Source of the DNA: Bacteroidales bacterium
GTDB taxonomy: Bacteria > Bacteroidota > Bacteroidia > Bacteroidales > UBA932
DNA: 64,000 bases
Assembly: GCA_017454905.1 (NCBI GenBank)
Contig: JAFTCB010000062.1
Location: 62,001 to 126,000, forward strand
Direction: 5' to 3'
Position numbers and translations under genes: made by a program. The notes under the pieces are model-generated. The model saw only the letters and a program-made list of their open reading frames with translations, did no database searches and was not told the DNA's origin. Numbering within the stretch: position 1 is the stretch's first letter; each line of letters opens with the position of its first letter. Positions 51,915-61,259 of this stretch are shown piece by piece.

Positions 51915-52652
51915 CTACAGTAATTCTCCGGCGGCCACCAGCCGACCGGCCTCAGCGAGTTTGGCGGGAGAGCCGATGTCGATCAGGCGCAGGTCCGGGG
52001 CCACGACGCCCCGGATCGTGTTTTCTGCCGCCTGCTGCAAGTAGAAATCGATGATGGAGAACTTCTCCGGCCAGGCGGCCATCCGGCTGAAGACGGCGTC
52101 GGAGAGGATGTGGATGCCGCAGAAGGAGTAGCGGCGGTACCGGGAAGGATCGAAATCCGGCAGGAAGGGACTCTTGACTTCGCCCGTACGGACGTTGGTC
52201 CAGCCGACCAGGCGCATCTCGTCATCGAAGAGCAGATAGCGGTCGGCCTCGGCGTCGATGAGCAGGAGCGTGGCGAGTGCGGAAGGATCGTCCTGCTGCA
52301 GGAACCAGCGGACGTCCAGGTCGCTGAGGATGTCCACGTTGTGCACCAGGAAACGGCCGCCGTCCAGCAGCGGCGCGGCATGCCGGATGCCGCCGCCCGT
52401 CTCCAGGGGTTCGCGCTCCTCGCGCGAAACGGCCACGCGCACACCGAAATCATGTTCCGACAGGAAACGCTCGATCTGGTCCGCGAAATGATGGACGTTG
52501 ACCACGAATTCCCCGATGCCCGCGTCGCGCAACTTGCACAGCACACGCTGGAGCATCGGCACGCCTGCCACAGGGACGAGCGCCTTCGGCATCGTATCCG
52601 TCAGCGGACGGAGCCGGGTCCCGAGCCCGGCGGCAAAGATCATCGCTTTCAT
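51915..52652 (-). CDS. Sugar-1-phosphate nucleotidyltransferase (MurU-like)
   Basis: 245 residues. Starts [20 protein letters not shown]; the GLGTRLRP loop and [11 protein letters not shown]ys are the NTP-transferase signature; [11 protein letters not shown] holds the metal Asp. Next to an AmgK-like kinase with ATGA overlap, so the pair probably makes UDP-MurNAc from MurNAc by the AmgK-MurU bypass. Substrate is by context; could be another sugar. Confidence 0.8.
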   Translation of the reverse strand: MKAMIFAAGLGTRLRPLTDTMPKALVPVAGVPMLQRVLCKLRDAGIGEFVVNVHHFADQIERFLSEHDFGVRVAVSREEREPLETGGGIRHAAPLLDGGRFLVHNVDILSDLDVRWFLQQDDPSALATLLLIDAEADRYLLFDDEMRLVGWTNVRTGEVKSPFLPDFDPSRYRRYSFCGIHILSDAVFSRMAAWPEKFSIIDFYLQQAAENTIRGVVAPDLRLIDIGSPAKLAEAGRLVAAGELL

Positions 52653-53677
52653 AAGGCCACCTCCACGCCGGGCAGCAGCGTCCGCCCGTCCCATTCACCG
52701 GCGAGCCGCTGCAGCAGTTCCGTCAGATAAGGATAGCGCTCGAAAGGCTCCGCGGTCAGCTCCCGGAAGCAGCCCAGGACCGTCGGGATGCAGTCCAGGA
52801 AGAGCTGCTTGCGCTCTACGAGGCCGCGCAGGCCGTAGGCGCCCGTCTCCTGCAGCAGGCGGACGAGGGTCAGCAGCCGGTACTGCCGGTAGAACTGCTT
52901 TTCGTCCACCGGACGGAAAACGTCCAGCGCCCGCAGGTAAACGAGTTCCAGTTCGCGCCGCAGCGGGGCGCTGAAATGCGTGCCGGCATTCCAGAGGAAA
53001 GAGGCCAGGTCGTACTGCACCGGCCCCCGGCGTCCGCCCTGGAAATCGATGAAGCACGGCTCTCCGTCCAGGATCATCACGTTGCGCGCCTGGAAGTCGC
53101 GGTACATGAAGGTGTCCCCTTCGAAATCCAGCGCATCCGCGCGCAGGCGGTCGAAATCGTCCTGCAGCCGGATCTCGTTGAACTCCAGGCCGGTCAGTTT
53201 CAGGAAATCGTACTTGAAATAATTGAGGTCGAAGTCCACCATCCGCGCGTTGAACTCCCGGTCGGGGAAGCAGACGCTCCAGTCGAAGCCCCCGCCCACC
53301 TTGAACTGCACGGCGGGCAGCAGGGCTATCGTATCATGCAGCCAATCCAGCTGCTCCCGGGAGAAACTGCCGTCCGCCAGGGACGGCTTCAGGAGTTCGA
53401 AGAGCTGCCCGCCGCCCAGGTCTTCCTGGAGGTAGGCCATACCATCCGCGGACAGCGCATACACCTGCGGCGCATGGAGGGCATGGGCGCAGAACTGCGC
53501 GTCGAGCGCAAGGAACGCCCGGTTCTCGGCCAGGTTGGTGCCGATGCAGCCGATCACGGTGCCGCCCGCCCCGGACAGCCTGTAGTATTTGCGTGCACTG
53601 CCCGACAGGGGCAGCAGATCAGTGCGTTCCGGCCGCGAGCCGGACCATTCTTCGTAGAGTCGGATGAGTCTTTCCAT
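52649..53677 (-). CDS. AmgK-like sugar kinase (aminoglycoside-phosphotransferase fold)
   Basis: 342 residues. Anomeric kinase of MurNAc/GlcNAc in known AmgK. Marks: [14 protein letters not shown] (catalytic Asp kept; the usual His of HxD is Tyr) and [21 protein letters not shown], the AmgK-type metal site. Precedes the MurU-like gene. Start at 53677, 8 bases past a TAAATTCG box. Confidence 0.75.
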   Translation of the reverse strand: MERLIRLYEEWSGSRPERTDLLPLSGSARKYYRLSGAGGTVIGCIGTNLAENRAFLALDAQFCAHALHAPQVYALSADGMAYLQEDLGGGQLFELLKPSLADGSFSREQLDWLHDTIALLPAVQFKVGGGFDWSVCFPDREFNARMVDFDLNYFKYDFLKLTGLEFNEIRLQDDFDRLRADALDFEGDTFMYRDFQARNVMILDGEPCFIDFQGGRRGPVQYDLASFLWNAGTHFSAPLRRELELVYLRALDVFRPVDEKQFYRQYRLLTLVRLLQETGAYGLRGLVERKQLFLDCIPTVLGCFRELTAEPFERYPYLTELLQRLAGEWDGRTLLPGVEVAL

Positions 53678-53741
53678 ATTACAGGCGAATTTACGCACTT
53701 TTTGAGAATCCCCCAAAAGTCCTTACATTTGTAGATTGTAA
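53678..53741. promoter_or_regulatory. Overlapping divergent promoters amgK-like / putative porin
   Basis: Minus: TTTG (53717-53714), 20 bases, TAAATTCG (53693-53686), 8 bases to the ATG. Plus: TTTG (53701-53704), 19 bases, TACATTTG (53724-53731), 10 bases to the ATG at 53742. The promoter elements interleave, so only one polymerase can bind at a time, and both leaders are very short. Confidence 0.8.
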
Positions 53742-56225
53742 ATGAGTCTGTTCTCGCGCATAGGGTTTCCGGTCGCGGTGCTGGCGATGGCCACCACCGG
53801 AGCGCTCGATTTCGGGCGTGGGCCGGTGCGTGCGGGGATGCCGGGACCAGTCCGGAACGACGGCATGGTCCGGGTTGAAAGCCCGGTGCAGGACACCGTG
53901 ACTTATCCCGTGGCGGGCTACAAGCTGCGCCGCACCCTTTCGCTGGAGGAGATCACCGTCCGGGATACCTCCGCCTCCGAGCCCGTGGACACGATGGCCG
54001 TCGCCATCGACACGGTCCGCCGCATCAGCCCGCGGGACTCGCTCAAGGCCTTGCTCGACACCTCGCTCTGGGACAAGCTCGACTCCATCTACCTCGCAGA
54101 CTCCACCGCCAGGGCCAAAGCCGCCTTCGAGGCCTGGTACGCCGGACTCTCCAAGGCGGAACGCAAGAAATACGACCAGGAGCAGCGCATCCAGCTCAAG
54201 ATGGCCCAGATGGACACCCTGCGGCGGATCAAGGAGGAAAAGAAGAACGTCCGGGACAGCATCGCGGAGACCACCCCGCGCATCCTCGAGACCTACGCCC
54301 TGCCCGATTCGCTCTATTACAAACGCGTCGTGGCCTGGACACGCGACCCCGACTTCGGCAAGATCTCGGCCTACGTCCCGGACACCACGTTCAACTATCA
54401 TTTCCACGATTATCCCTTCCACCGCAACGACGTCAATGCCACCTGGCTGGGCGTCGCGGGATCGCCGGTACAATACTACAACTGGTTCCTGCGCCGCAGC
54501 GACGAAGGCGTGGAGTTCTATGATGCGCAGGAGTCCTGGAGCTTCTCGCATCGCACCCTGCCGCACTACAACACCAAGGTCCCCTACACCGAACTCGGCT
54601 ACTTCGGCACCCTGTTCTCCAACCGGGACAAGGAATCCGACAACCTCCACATCTTCACGACGCAGAACATCACCCCCGCGCTGAACTTCGCGCTCAGTTT
54701 CGACCGTTTCGGCGGCGGAGGCATCCTGGAGAGCGAGGAGACCATCAACAAGACCTCGACGGTCCGGCTCAACTACCTGGGCAAACGCTATACCGCCCAC
54801 GCCGGCTATATCCGCAACCTGGTCTCCCGCAAGGAGAACGGCGGCATCAACGACATCAAGTGGATCCGGGACACGACGGTGGAAGCCCGCGACATCAAGG
54901 TCAACCTCTCCGGCGCCCGCTCCAAGATCGTCAAGAACACCTTCTTCCTCGATCAGCAGCTCCGCATTCCCTTCACCTTCATCAACAAGCTCAAGGCGCG
55001 CCGCGACACCAGTTACCATTTCAACGCCGACAGCCTGGACCGCGACATCACGACCGCGTTCATCGGCCACAGCAGCGAATTCTCCACCTACATGCGGCAG
55101 TACACCGACGCGATCACCGGCAGCCCGGGGACGGACTACTACGACCTGTTCCGCTACGGGCCCGTCAGCGAAGATTCGCTGCGGGTGGCGAAACTGGACA
55201 ACAAGGTCTACATCCGCCTGCAGCCCTGGTCGAGCGAGGGCATCGTGTCCAAACTGGATCTCGGCGTCGGAGACTATCTCAAGACCTACTACGACAGCAC
55301 CACCGTCCGGCCGACCAAACATTCGGAGAACTCCGTCTATATCTATGCCGGCGCGGAAGGCCAGCTGCGCAGCAACGCTTTCTGGAACGCGAAGGCACAC
55401 TACGTCCTGCTGGGGCACGATTTCGCGGATTTCGACGTGGAGGCCAATGCGGAATTCCGCTTCTATCCGTTCCGCCGCGCCCGCAAGAGCCCGGTCAGCC
55501 TGTCCGCCCACTTCGACACGGAGCTCCGCCGGCCTACCTTCTACCAGCAGCATATCAACCTCAACCATTTCGCATGGGACAATGATTTCGGGAAGGTGTC
55601 CACGACCCGCCTGCAGGGACGGGTGGACATCCCCTACTGGAAGCTTTCCGCCGAAATCGGCTATGCCCTGCTCGGCAACACGATCTACTACGATGCCAGC
55701 GGGATCATCCGCCAGCACGCCGGCGCGATGAGCGTCCTGTCCGCCAATCTCCGCAAAGAGTTCGTGTTCGGCCCCCTGCATCTGGACAACCGGGCCCTCA
55801 TCCAGGTATCCTCCAACCAGAAAGTCGTCCCCGTCCCCGCGGTGGCGCTCAACCTGCGCTACTATTTCCAGTTCGTCGTGCAGCGCGACGAGCAGAAAAA
55901 GAACGTGATGGTGATGCAGATCGGCGCTGACGCCTACTGCAATACCCGCTGGTACTCCCCGGCCTGGAACCCCAACGTGGGCGTCTTCTACAACCAGGAC
56001 CAGCGGACCTACCGCAACGGACCGTTTTTCGACATCTTCGTCAATGTCCAGTGGAAGCGGGCCTGCGTCTTCATCAAGTACCAGAACGCCGGAGGCGGCT
56101 GGCCGATGCGCAGCCTGGACTACTTCAGCGCGGACCGCTACACCATCACCACGAGCGGGATGGACGGACTCAAGTTCGGCGTCTACTGGCCCTTCTACAC
56201 CCAGCCGACCGACCGGCGCAGATAA
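53742..56225 (+). CDS. Putative outer-membrane porin (Bacteroidetes Porin_10 type)
   Basis: 827 residues. N-terminal hydrophobic stretch (about 8-22), a charged alpha-helical segment (about 95-185, Lys/Glu/Arg-rich), then a long strand-rich beta-barrel with many aromatic ends; KVPYTELGYFGTLF and FRFYPFRRARKSPV are characteristic. Forms a channel or anchor in the outer membrane; solute unknown. MltF-like gene follows 4 bases after. Confidence 0.8.
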   Translation: MSLFSRIGFPVAVLAMATTGALDFGRGPVRAGMPGPVRNDGMVRVESPVQDTVTYPVAGYKLRRTLSLEEITVRDTSASEPVDTMAVAIDTVRRISPRDSLKALLDTSLWDKLDSIYLADSTARAKAAFEAWYAGLSKAERKKYDQEQRIQLKMAQMDTLRRIKEEKKNVRDSIAETTPRILETYALPDSLYYKRVVAWTRDPDFGKISAYVPDTTFNYHFHDYPFHRNDVNATWLGVAGSPVQYYNWFLRRSDEGVEFYDAQESWSFSHRTLPHYNTKVPYTELGYFGTLFSNRDKESDNLHIFTTQNITPALNFALSFDRFGGGGILESEETINKTSTVRLNYLGKRYTAHAGYIRNLVSRKENGGINDIKWIRDTTVEARDIKVNLSGARSKIVKNTFFLDQQLRIPFTFINKLKARRDTSYHFNADSLDRDITTAFIGHSSEFSTYMRQYTDAITGSPGTDYYDLFRYGPVSEDSLRVAKLDNKVYIRLQPWSSEGIVSKLDLGVGDYLKTYYDSTTVRPTKHSENSVYIYAGAEGQLRSNAFWNAKAHYVLLGHDFADFDVEANAEFRFYPFRRARKSPVSLSAHFDTELRRPTFYQQHINLNHFAWDNDFGKVSTTRLQGRVDIPYWKLSAEIGYALLGNTIYYDASGIIRQHAGAMSVLSANLRKEFVFGPLHLDNRALIQVSSNQKVVPVPAVALNLRYYFQFVVQRDEQKKNVMVMQIGADAYCNTRWYSPAWNPNVGVFYNQDQRTYRNGPFFDIFVNVQWKRACVFIKYQNAGGGWPMRSLDYFSADRYTITTSGMDGLKFGVYWPFYTQPTDRRR

Positions 56226-56229
56226 GCCC

Positions 56230-57276
56230 ATGCAGAAAACCGGAAAAGCCGCCCTCATCCCCCTGGCTGTCACAGCCCTGCTGATCGCCGCCACCGGAAT
56301 CGCTTCCCTGTCGTCTCCCGGGAAGCGGGAGCCGCGCGAGAAGCCCGCGCACATCCGGGCCGTCCTGGAACTCGCTGCGATGGCGGATACATCCAAGGCC
56401 CTCATCATCGGCTACCAGTACGACCTGGTGCAGCGTTTTGCCGCAGACAACGGCCAGACCGTCTCGATCGAACTGACCGGGCGGGACCGCAGTTACCTGG
56501 ACTCGCTGCGCTCCGGCGCCGTGGACCTCGTGGTCGTCCCCTGGGTCGAAAACCTGGCTCCGGACAGCCTCAGCGTCTCCATTCCCGTAGACAGCCTCAG
56601 CGTCTGGCTGATGCGCGCGGATGACGAAGCCGGGATGCAGGAGCTCAATGAATGGATCGCCCGCCGGCATGCCTCGGAGGAGCACCCGGTCCGGCGGGAC
56701 CTCTTCCTCAAGCGGTTCAATGCCTTCCGCAGCGGACCCCGGGCACAGCTCAGCCCCTATGACAGCCTCATCCGCGCCCACGCCGACTCGCTCGGCTGGG
56801 ACTGGCACCTGCTCGCCGCCCTGATCTACTCGGAATCCCGTTTCCACATCGAAGCCCGCTCGCCGCGCGGGGCGGCCGGACTGATGCAGATGATGCCCAA
56901 GACCGCGGCCCGGTACGGGGTGACCGATCCGTTGGATCCGGAAATGAACATCGCCGCCGGAGCGGAGTCGCTCGGCAACCTCATCAAGCGCTACTACAAC
57001 GTGGGGGACAACATGACGGAGCGCTACAAATACGCCCTCGCCGCCTACAATGCCGGGATCGGGCGCATCGACGACTGCGTCAGCCTGGCCCGCTATCTGG
57101 GCGTGGACCCGTCCTACTGGATCAACATCGTCAACCGCGTCCTGCCGCTGATGGCGGACGAAAACATCATGGAAACGGGAGCCGTCAAACTGGGTCCTTT
57201 CAAAGGAGAAGAAACGGGACGCTACGTGGACAGCATCATTGCGGTGTATAACCGCTTCTGCCAGATCTGCCCCTGA
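56230..57276 (+). CDS. MltF-like membrane-bound lytic transglycosylase
   Basis: 348 residues. N-terminal membrane/signal helix, a small substrate-binding-protein-like domain (about 55-135), then GH23 SLT (about 185-330) with IYSESRFHIEA (catalytic Glu), GAAGLMQMMPKTAARYGV and ALAAYNAGIGRI. Peptidoglycan cleavage, possibly making room for the co-transcribed porin. Its last 41 bases overlap the convergent YczE-like gene. Confidence 0.88.
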   Translation: MQKTGKAALIPLAVTALLIAATGIASLSSPGKREPREKPAHIRAVLELAAMADTSKALIIGYQYDLVQRFAADNGQTVSIELTGRDRSYLDSLRSGAVDLVVVPWVENLAPDSLSVSIPVDSLSVWLMRADDEAGMQELNEWIARRHASEEHPVRRDLFLKRFNAFRSGPRAQLSPYDSLIRAHADSLGWDWHLLAALIYSESRFHIEARSPRGAAGLMQMMPKTAARYGVTDPLDPEMNIAAGAESLGNLIKRYYNVGDNMTERYKYALAAYNAGIGRIDDCVSLARYLGVDPSYWINIVNRVLPLMADENIMETGAVKLGPFKGEETGRYVDSIIAVYNRFCQICP

Positions 57277-57970
57277 GCAGGCGGGCCACCCACGGATCCG
57301 TGAGGCGCATCATCCAGCCGGGCAGGATGGCCAGCAGAATCGTACCGAGCCCGATCACGACCCCCGGCGTGCGCGCCAGCAGTACATTCCCCAGCCCCGT
57401 ATAGCCGCCGGAACCGAAAGGATTGCCGAAGAAAATCCAGGCCAGGACGGCGGAGATCACCACCATCAGGGAATCCATCGCGATCTTCACCCGGGAGAAA
57501 TCTTTTTTGAACACCTGCGAGATGGCACCCACCGTCATCTCGGCGGACAGCATCCAGGCGTTCGCAGCCACTTCGATGCTCACGCCGAAAGCCGTCACCA
57601 GGGCGGCCAGGACCGTGAGGACGATCCGGAGCACAAAGGTCTCCGGATGCAGCCAGGACAGGGCCCACATGCATCCGTCGATCAGGTATCCGAATATGGC
57701 GGAAGCCAGGACCTGCATCAGGTATTTCGCCTTGAAATCCTTGCGCAGCAGCGCCCACTGGATGATCAGGTAGGTCATGTTGACCAGCAGGGTGAAGGTA
57801 CCCACCGATAGGAGCGGCCACTTCAGGTTCAGCACATAGGCCGGGCAGGACAGCGGCGCCGTGCCAAGGTTGGAGATGATCGACAGTGCGACGCCGAGCG
57901 CCACGAACACCAGCCCCACCGTCGCGATCCCGTACCGGACAAGGATATCCTTCAGTTTATTGCCATTCAT
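57236..57970 (-). CDS. YczE/YitT-like integral membrane protein (DUF6198 type)
   Basis: 244 residues, about six membrane helices. The N-terminal VRYGIATVGLVFVALGVALS and NLGTAPLSC fit the YczE/YyaS family; function unknown. The 3' end overlaps the MltF-like gene by 41 bases on the opposite strand. Start at 57970 (MNGNKLK). Confidence 0.75.
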   Translation of the reverse strand: MNGNKLKDILVRYGIATVGLVFVALGVALSIISNLGTAPLSCPAYVLNLKWPLLSVGTFTLLVNMTYLIIQWALLRKDFKAKYLMQVLASAIFGYLIDGCMWALSWLHPETFVLRIVLTVLAALVTAFGVSIEVAANAWMLSAEMTVGAISQVFKKDFSRVKIAMDSLMVVISAVLAWIFFGNPFGSGGYTGLGNVLLARTPGVVIGLGTILLAILPGWMMRLTDPWVARLLRGRSGRSGYTPQ

Positions 57971-58037
57971 TCCTGCAAATATCGGAATTTTCTGTAAATT
58001 CGCGGTTTGATTCGGCAATCATTCAGTATTTCTCTAT
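57971..58037. promoter_or_regulatory. Divergent region YczE-like / M13 peptidase
   Basis: Minus: GATATTTG (57983-57976), 5 bases from the ATG. Plus: TAAATTCG (57995-58002), 35 bases from the ATG. Both one base off consensus. Confidence 0.45.
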
Positions 58038-60050
58038 ATGAAAAAGTTATTTGCAATCATGATTCCTGTGATGATGCTGGCAGCCTGCCAGCCCAAGGAA
58101 GCGAAGGCTCCGGCCCTGGATCCGACCGACATGGATCTCAGCGTGAAGCCCGGCGACGATTTCTTCCTCTATGCCAACGGCGGCTGGATGAAGAAGAACC
58201 CCCTCAAGCCCGAATATGCCCGTTTCGGCTCCTTCGACGTCCTGCGTGAGCAGAACGTGGAGAACCTCAACGCCCTGTTCTCCGAGATGACGACGATGAA
58301 TCCGGAAGCCGGTACCATCGACCAGAAGATCGTGGACCTGTACAAGCAGGGCCTCGACTCCACCCGCCTCAATGCGGAAGGTGCCGCCCCGTTGAAGAAA
58401 TATCTTGACGAGCTGTACGCCATCTCTGACAAGAAGGCGCTCGCCGCCCATCTGGGCAAGCTCAACCTCGTCGGCGAAGGCGGATTCTTCGGCGGCGGCG
58501 TGGAAGCCGACCTGATGGACAGCAAGAACCAGATTTTCTACCTGGGCCAGGGCGGCCTCGGAATGGGCGACCGCGACTATTACGTGGACCCGGCCAACGC
58601 CGCACTCCGCAAGGGTTATGAGGAGATGCTCTGCAAACTCTTCACCCTCGCCGGCCTGGACAAGCCTGAGAGCCGTGCTGCCAATGCCGCAGGCATCGAA
58701 GACAAACTGGCCGCTTTCTCCTGGACCAGCGTCCAGAACCGCGATTACACCAAGATGTACAATCCGATGAGCTCCGCCCAGATCTACAAGGCGTATCCGG
58801 GATTCGACTTCAAGGCATTCGCCCAGGCGATGGGCCTGCCCGAAATGGACAAGGTCATCGTCCAGCAGCCGTCCTTCTTCCAGGGCTTCAGCAATCTCTT
58901 CAAGAGCACCCCGATCGATGTCCTCAAGGACTATCTCGCCGCACAACTGATCAGCGGTGCCGCCGGCAGCCTGTCGGATGACTTCTACAAGGCCTCCTTC
59001 GACTTCTTCAGCACGCAGATGAGCGGCGTGACCGAGCAGCGTCCCCGTTGGAAGCGCGCCATGAGCGTACCGAACAGCATCCTCGGCGAGGCCGTCGGCC
59101 AGATGTACGTGGCGAAGTTCTTCCCCGAGTCTTCCAAGCAGAAGATGCTCGACCTCGTCAAGAACCTCCAGATCTCCCTGGGACAGCATATCGACGGACT
59201 GGAATGGATGTCCGACGCCACCAAGGCCCGCGCCCGCGAGAAACTCGCCGCTTTCACCGTCAAGATCGGCTATCCCGACAAGTGGAAGGACTACAGCAGC
59301 CTGCAGGTGGACCCGCAGCTGAGCTATTACGAGAACCTGCGTGCCGCCAGCGCCTGGTATGTGGCAGACAACCTCTCCAAGCTCGGCAAGCCCACGGACC
59401 CGACCGAGTGGGGCATGACCCCGCAGACGGTCAACGCCTACTACAACCCGACCACCAATGAAATCTGCTTCCCGGCCGGCATCCTGCAGCCGCCGTTCTT
59501 CAACCCGGAAGCGGACGATGCCGTCAACTACGGCGCCATCGGTGTGGTGATCGGCCACGAGATGACCCACGGCTTTGACGACCAGGGCAGCCTGTTCGAC
59601 AAGGACGGCAACATGAACAACTGGTGGACCGACGAGGACCGCGCCGCCTTCGTGGAAAAGACCAAAGTACTCGCCAACCAATTCAGTGAGGTGGAGGTCG
59701 TCCCCGGGGTTAAGGCCAACGGAGAACTCACCCTCGGTGAGAACATCGCCGACCACGGCGGCGTGAGCGTCGCGTGGACCGCTTTCCACAACGCCATCGG
59801 CGACCAGGTGCCCGCCCCGATCGACGGGTTCACCGCCGACCAGCGTTTCTTCCTCGGCTATGCCCGCGTCTGGGCCCAGAACATCACCGACGAAGAGAAG
59901 GCCCGCCTGACCAAGCTTGATGTTCACTCGCTGGGCAACAACCGCGTCAACGTGACCCTGCGCAACTTCGGTTACTTCTTCGATGCATTCGGCATCCAGG
60001 AAGGCGATGCGATGTGGCGTCCGGAAAGCGAGCGCGTCCACATCTGGTAA
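58038..60050 (+). CDS. M13-family (neprilysin/PepO-type) zinc metallopeptidase, lipoprotein
   Basis: 670 residues, lipobox LAAC at about residue 18. N-terminal M13 domain from SVKPGDDFFLYANGGW; catalytic VIGHEMTHGFDDQG with His507, Glu508, His511, third zinc ligand Glu in GENIADHGGV (usual GENIADLGG). Ends ERVHIW instead of the more common CxVW. Degrades oligopeptides in the periplasm or at the cell surface. Confidence 0.95.
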   Translation: MKKLFAIMIPVMMLAACQPKEAKAPALDPTDMDLSVKPGDDFFLYANGGWMKKNPLKPEYARFGSFDVLREQNVENLNALFSEMTTMNPEAGTIDQKIVDLYKQGLDSTRLNAEGAAPLKKYLDELYAISDKKALAAHLGKLNLVGEGGFFGGGVEADLMDSKNQIFYLGQGGLGMGDRDYYVDPANAALRKGYEEMLCKLFTLAGLDKPESRAANAAGIEDKLAAFSWTSVQNRDYTKMYNPMSSAQIYKAYPGFDFKAFAQAMGLPEMDKVIVQQPSFFQGFSNLFKSTPIDVLKDYLAAQLISGAAGSLSDDFYKASFDFFSTQMSGVTEQRPRWKRAMSVPNSILGEAVGQMYVAKFFPESSKQKMLDLVKNLQISLGQHIDGLEWMSDATKARAREKLAAFTVKIGYPDKWKDYSSLQVDPQLSYYENLRAASAWYVADNLSKLGKPTDPTEWGMTPQTVNAYYNPTTNEICFPAGILQPPFFNPEADDAVNYGAIGVVIGHEMTHGFDDQGSLFDKDGNMNNWWTDEDRAAFVEKTKVLANQFSEVEVVPGVKANGELTLGENIADHGGVSVAWTAFHNAIGDQVPAPIDGFTADQRFFLGYARVWAQNITDEEKARLTKLDVHSLGNNRVNVTLRNFGYFFDAFGIQEGDAMWRPESERVHIW

Positions 60051-60054
60051 TCGG

Positions 60055-61215
60055 ATGCAGGCGGAAGGCTTCATCGCCGGGCGTCTGCACGTCAAGGAAA
60101 AGATGGCTGTCATTGCGATAGCCATCTCTTTCTTCGTGATCATCGTGGCCGTCGCCATTTCCGGCGGATTCCGCCGGGAAATCCGCAGCGGAGTATCCGC
60201 GGTCACGGGAGACGTCCTGCTCACCAATGCCTCCGCCGACCTGTCCGGCAGTTCCGACCCCGTCCGCACCGCCCCCTCCTATCTTACGGACCTGGAGGCG
60301 GTGGCGGGCGTGGAGCGGATCGAGCCGGTCATCTACCGTCCCGGCATCCTCAAGATCGGGGATGACATCCACGGCGTCCTCTTCAAGGGGACGCAGACCG
60401 ACACCCTCCCGCTCGGCGTCCGGCTGCCCGCCTCCCTGGCGGAACGCTTCAGCATCGCGCCCGGGGACGACCTGACCGCCTGGTTCATCGGAGAGAAAGT
60501 CAAGATCCGCAAATGGCACGTCCTTTCCCTATACGACAGTCCCATGGAGACGGAAGACGGGCTGTTGCTCTACGTGCCCATCGGGGACCTGCGCCGCCTC
60601 AACGAATGGGAGAGCGACGAGGCCTCACTGCTGGAAGTGACCGTGAACCCCCGCCGCCGCGGCAGCAAGGCCCTGCAGCGGATTACCGACGAGTTGGGAT
60701 GGCGCGCCAGCCTGGGCGCCCGGCAGGATGAGGATCCGCTGCGCGCCGTATCGGCTACGGAGCGCTTCGCCCAGCTGTTCGACTGGCTGGACCTGATCGA
60801 TTTCAACGTCTACGCCATCCTCCTGCTGATGACCATCGTGGCAGGATTCAACATGATCTCCGGGCTGCTGATCCTGCTCTTCCGGCATGTCTCCACGATC
60901 GGCACCCTCAAGACCCTGGGCATGGGCGACCGCGCCATCGCGCGGGTGTTCCTGCGTGTCGGCGCCCGCACGGCCGCCATCGGCATGGCCGCCGGCAACG
61001 CCCTGGCCCTGCTCTTCTGCCTCGTCCAGGGCACGACGCACTGGATCCGGCTCAATCCGGAGAATTATTTCGTCTCCTTCGTGCCCGTGCACGTCAATCT
61101 GCCGGCCGTCCTGCTGGCAGACGCCGCAGCATTCGCAGGGATCCTGCTCCTGCTGCTGCTTCCCACCTTGTTCATCTCCCGGGTCGACCCGGCCCGGACC
61201 GTCAAGACAGAATAA
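60055..61215 (+). CDS. ABC transporter permease (LolC/LolE, MacB-FtsX type)
   Basis: 386 residues. Helix near 17-37, a large periplasmic MacB-core-like domain (about 40-250), then three helices (about 260-285, 310-335, 355-378). VSTIGTLKTLGMGDRAIARVF is the coupling-helix signature. Likely part of the lipoprotein release (Lol) machine; the ATPase is not in view. Only 4 bases after the M13 stop. Confidence 0.85.
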   Translation: MQAEGFIAGRLHVKEKMAVIAIAISFFVIIVAVAISGGFRREIRSGVSAVTGDVLLTNASADLSGSSDPVRTAPSYLTDLEAVAGVERIEPVIYRPGILKIGDDIHGVLFKGTQTDTLPLGVRLPASLAERFSIAPGDDLTAWFIGEKVKIRKWHVLSLYDSPMETEDGLLLYVPIGDLRRLNEWESDEASLLEVTVNPRRRGSKALQRITDELGWRASLGARQDEDPLRAVSATERFAQLFDWLDLIDFNVYAILLLMTIVAGFNMISGLLILLFRHVSTIGTLKTLGMGDRAIARVFLRVGARTAAIGMAAGNALALLFCLVQGTTHWIRLNPENYFVSFVPVHVNLPAVLLADAAAFAGILLLLLLPTLFISRVDPARTVKTE

Positions 61216-61240
61216 GCCGGAGCATCGCTGCCCCGGCTTA
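61213..61240. terminator. Terminator after the Lol-type permease
   Basis: Arms TAAGCCGG (61213-61220) and CCGGCTTA (61233-61240), inner GCA/TGC, TCGC loop; a T-rich stretch TCTTTTCTTTT follows 10 bases later. Confidence 0.7.
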
Positions 61241-61259
61241 TCCGGATCTGTCTTTTCTT

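Noticed and set aside
53691..56408. 905-codon open frame on the minus strand opposite the porin gene, with similar long antisense frames at 20295-22193 (+), 32940-35762 (+), 48348-50606 (-) and 58047-60269 (-)
   Set aside because: They mirror well-identified genes on the other strand; high third-position GC removes stop codons in the complementary frame. Their translations are His/Asp/Gly-rich and resemble no family.
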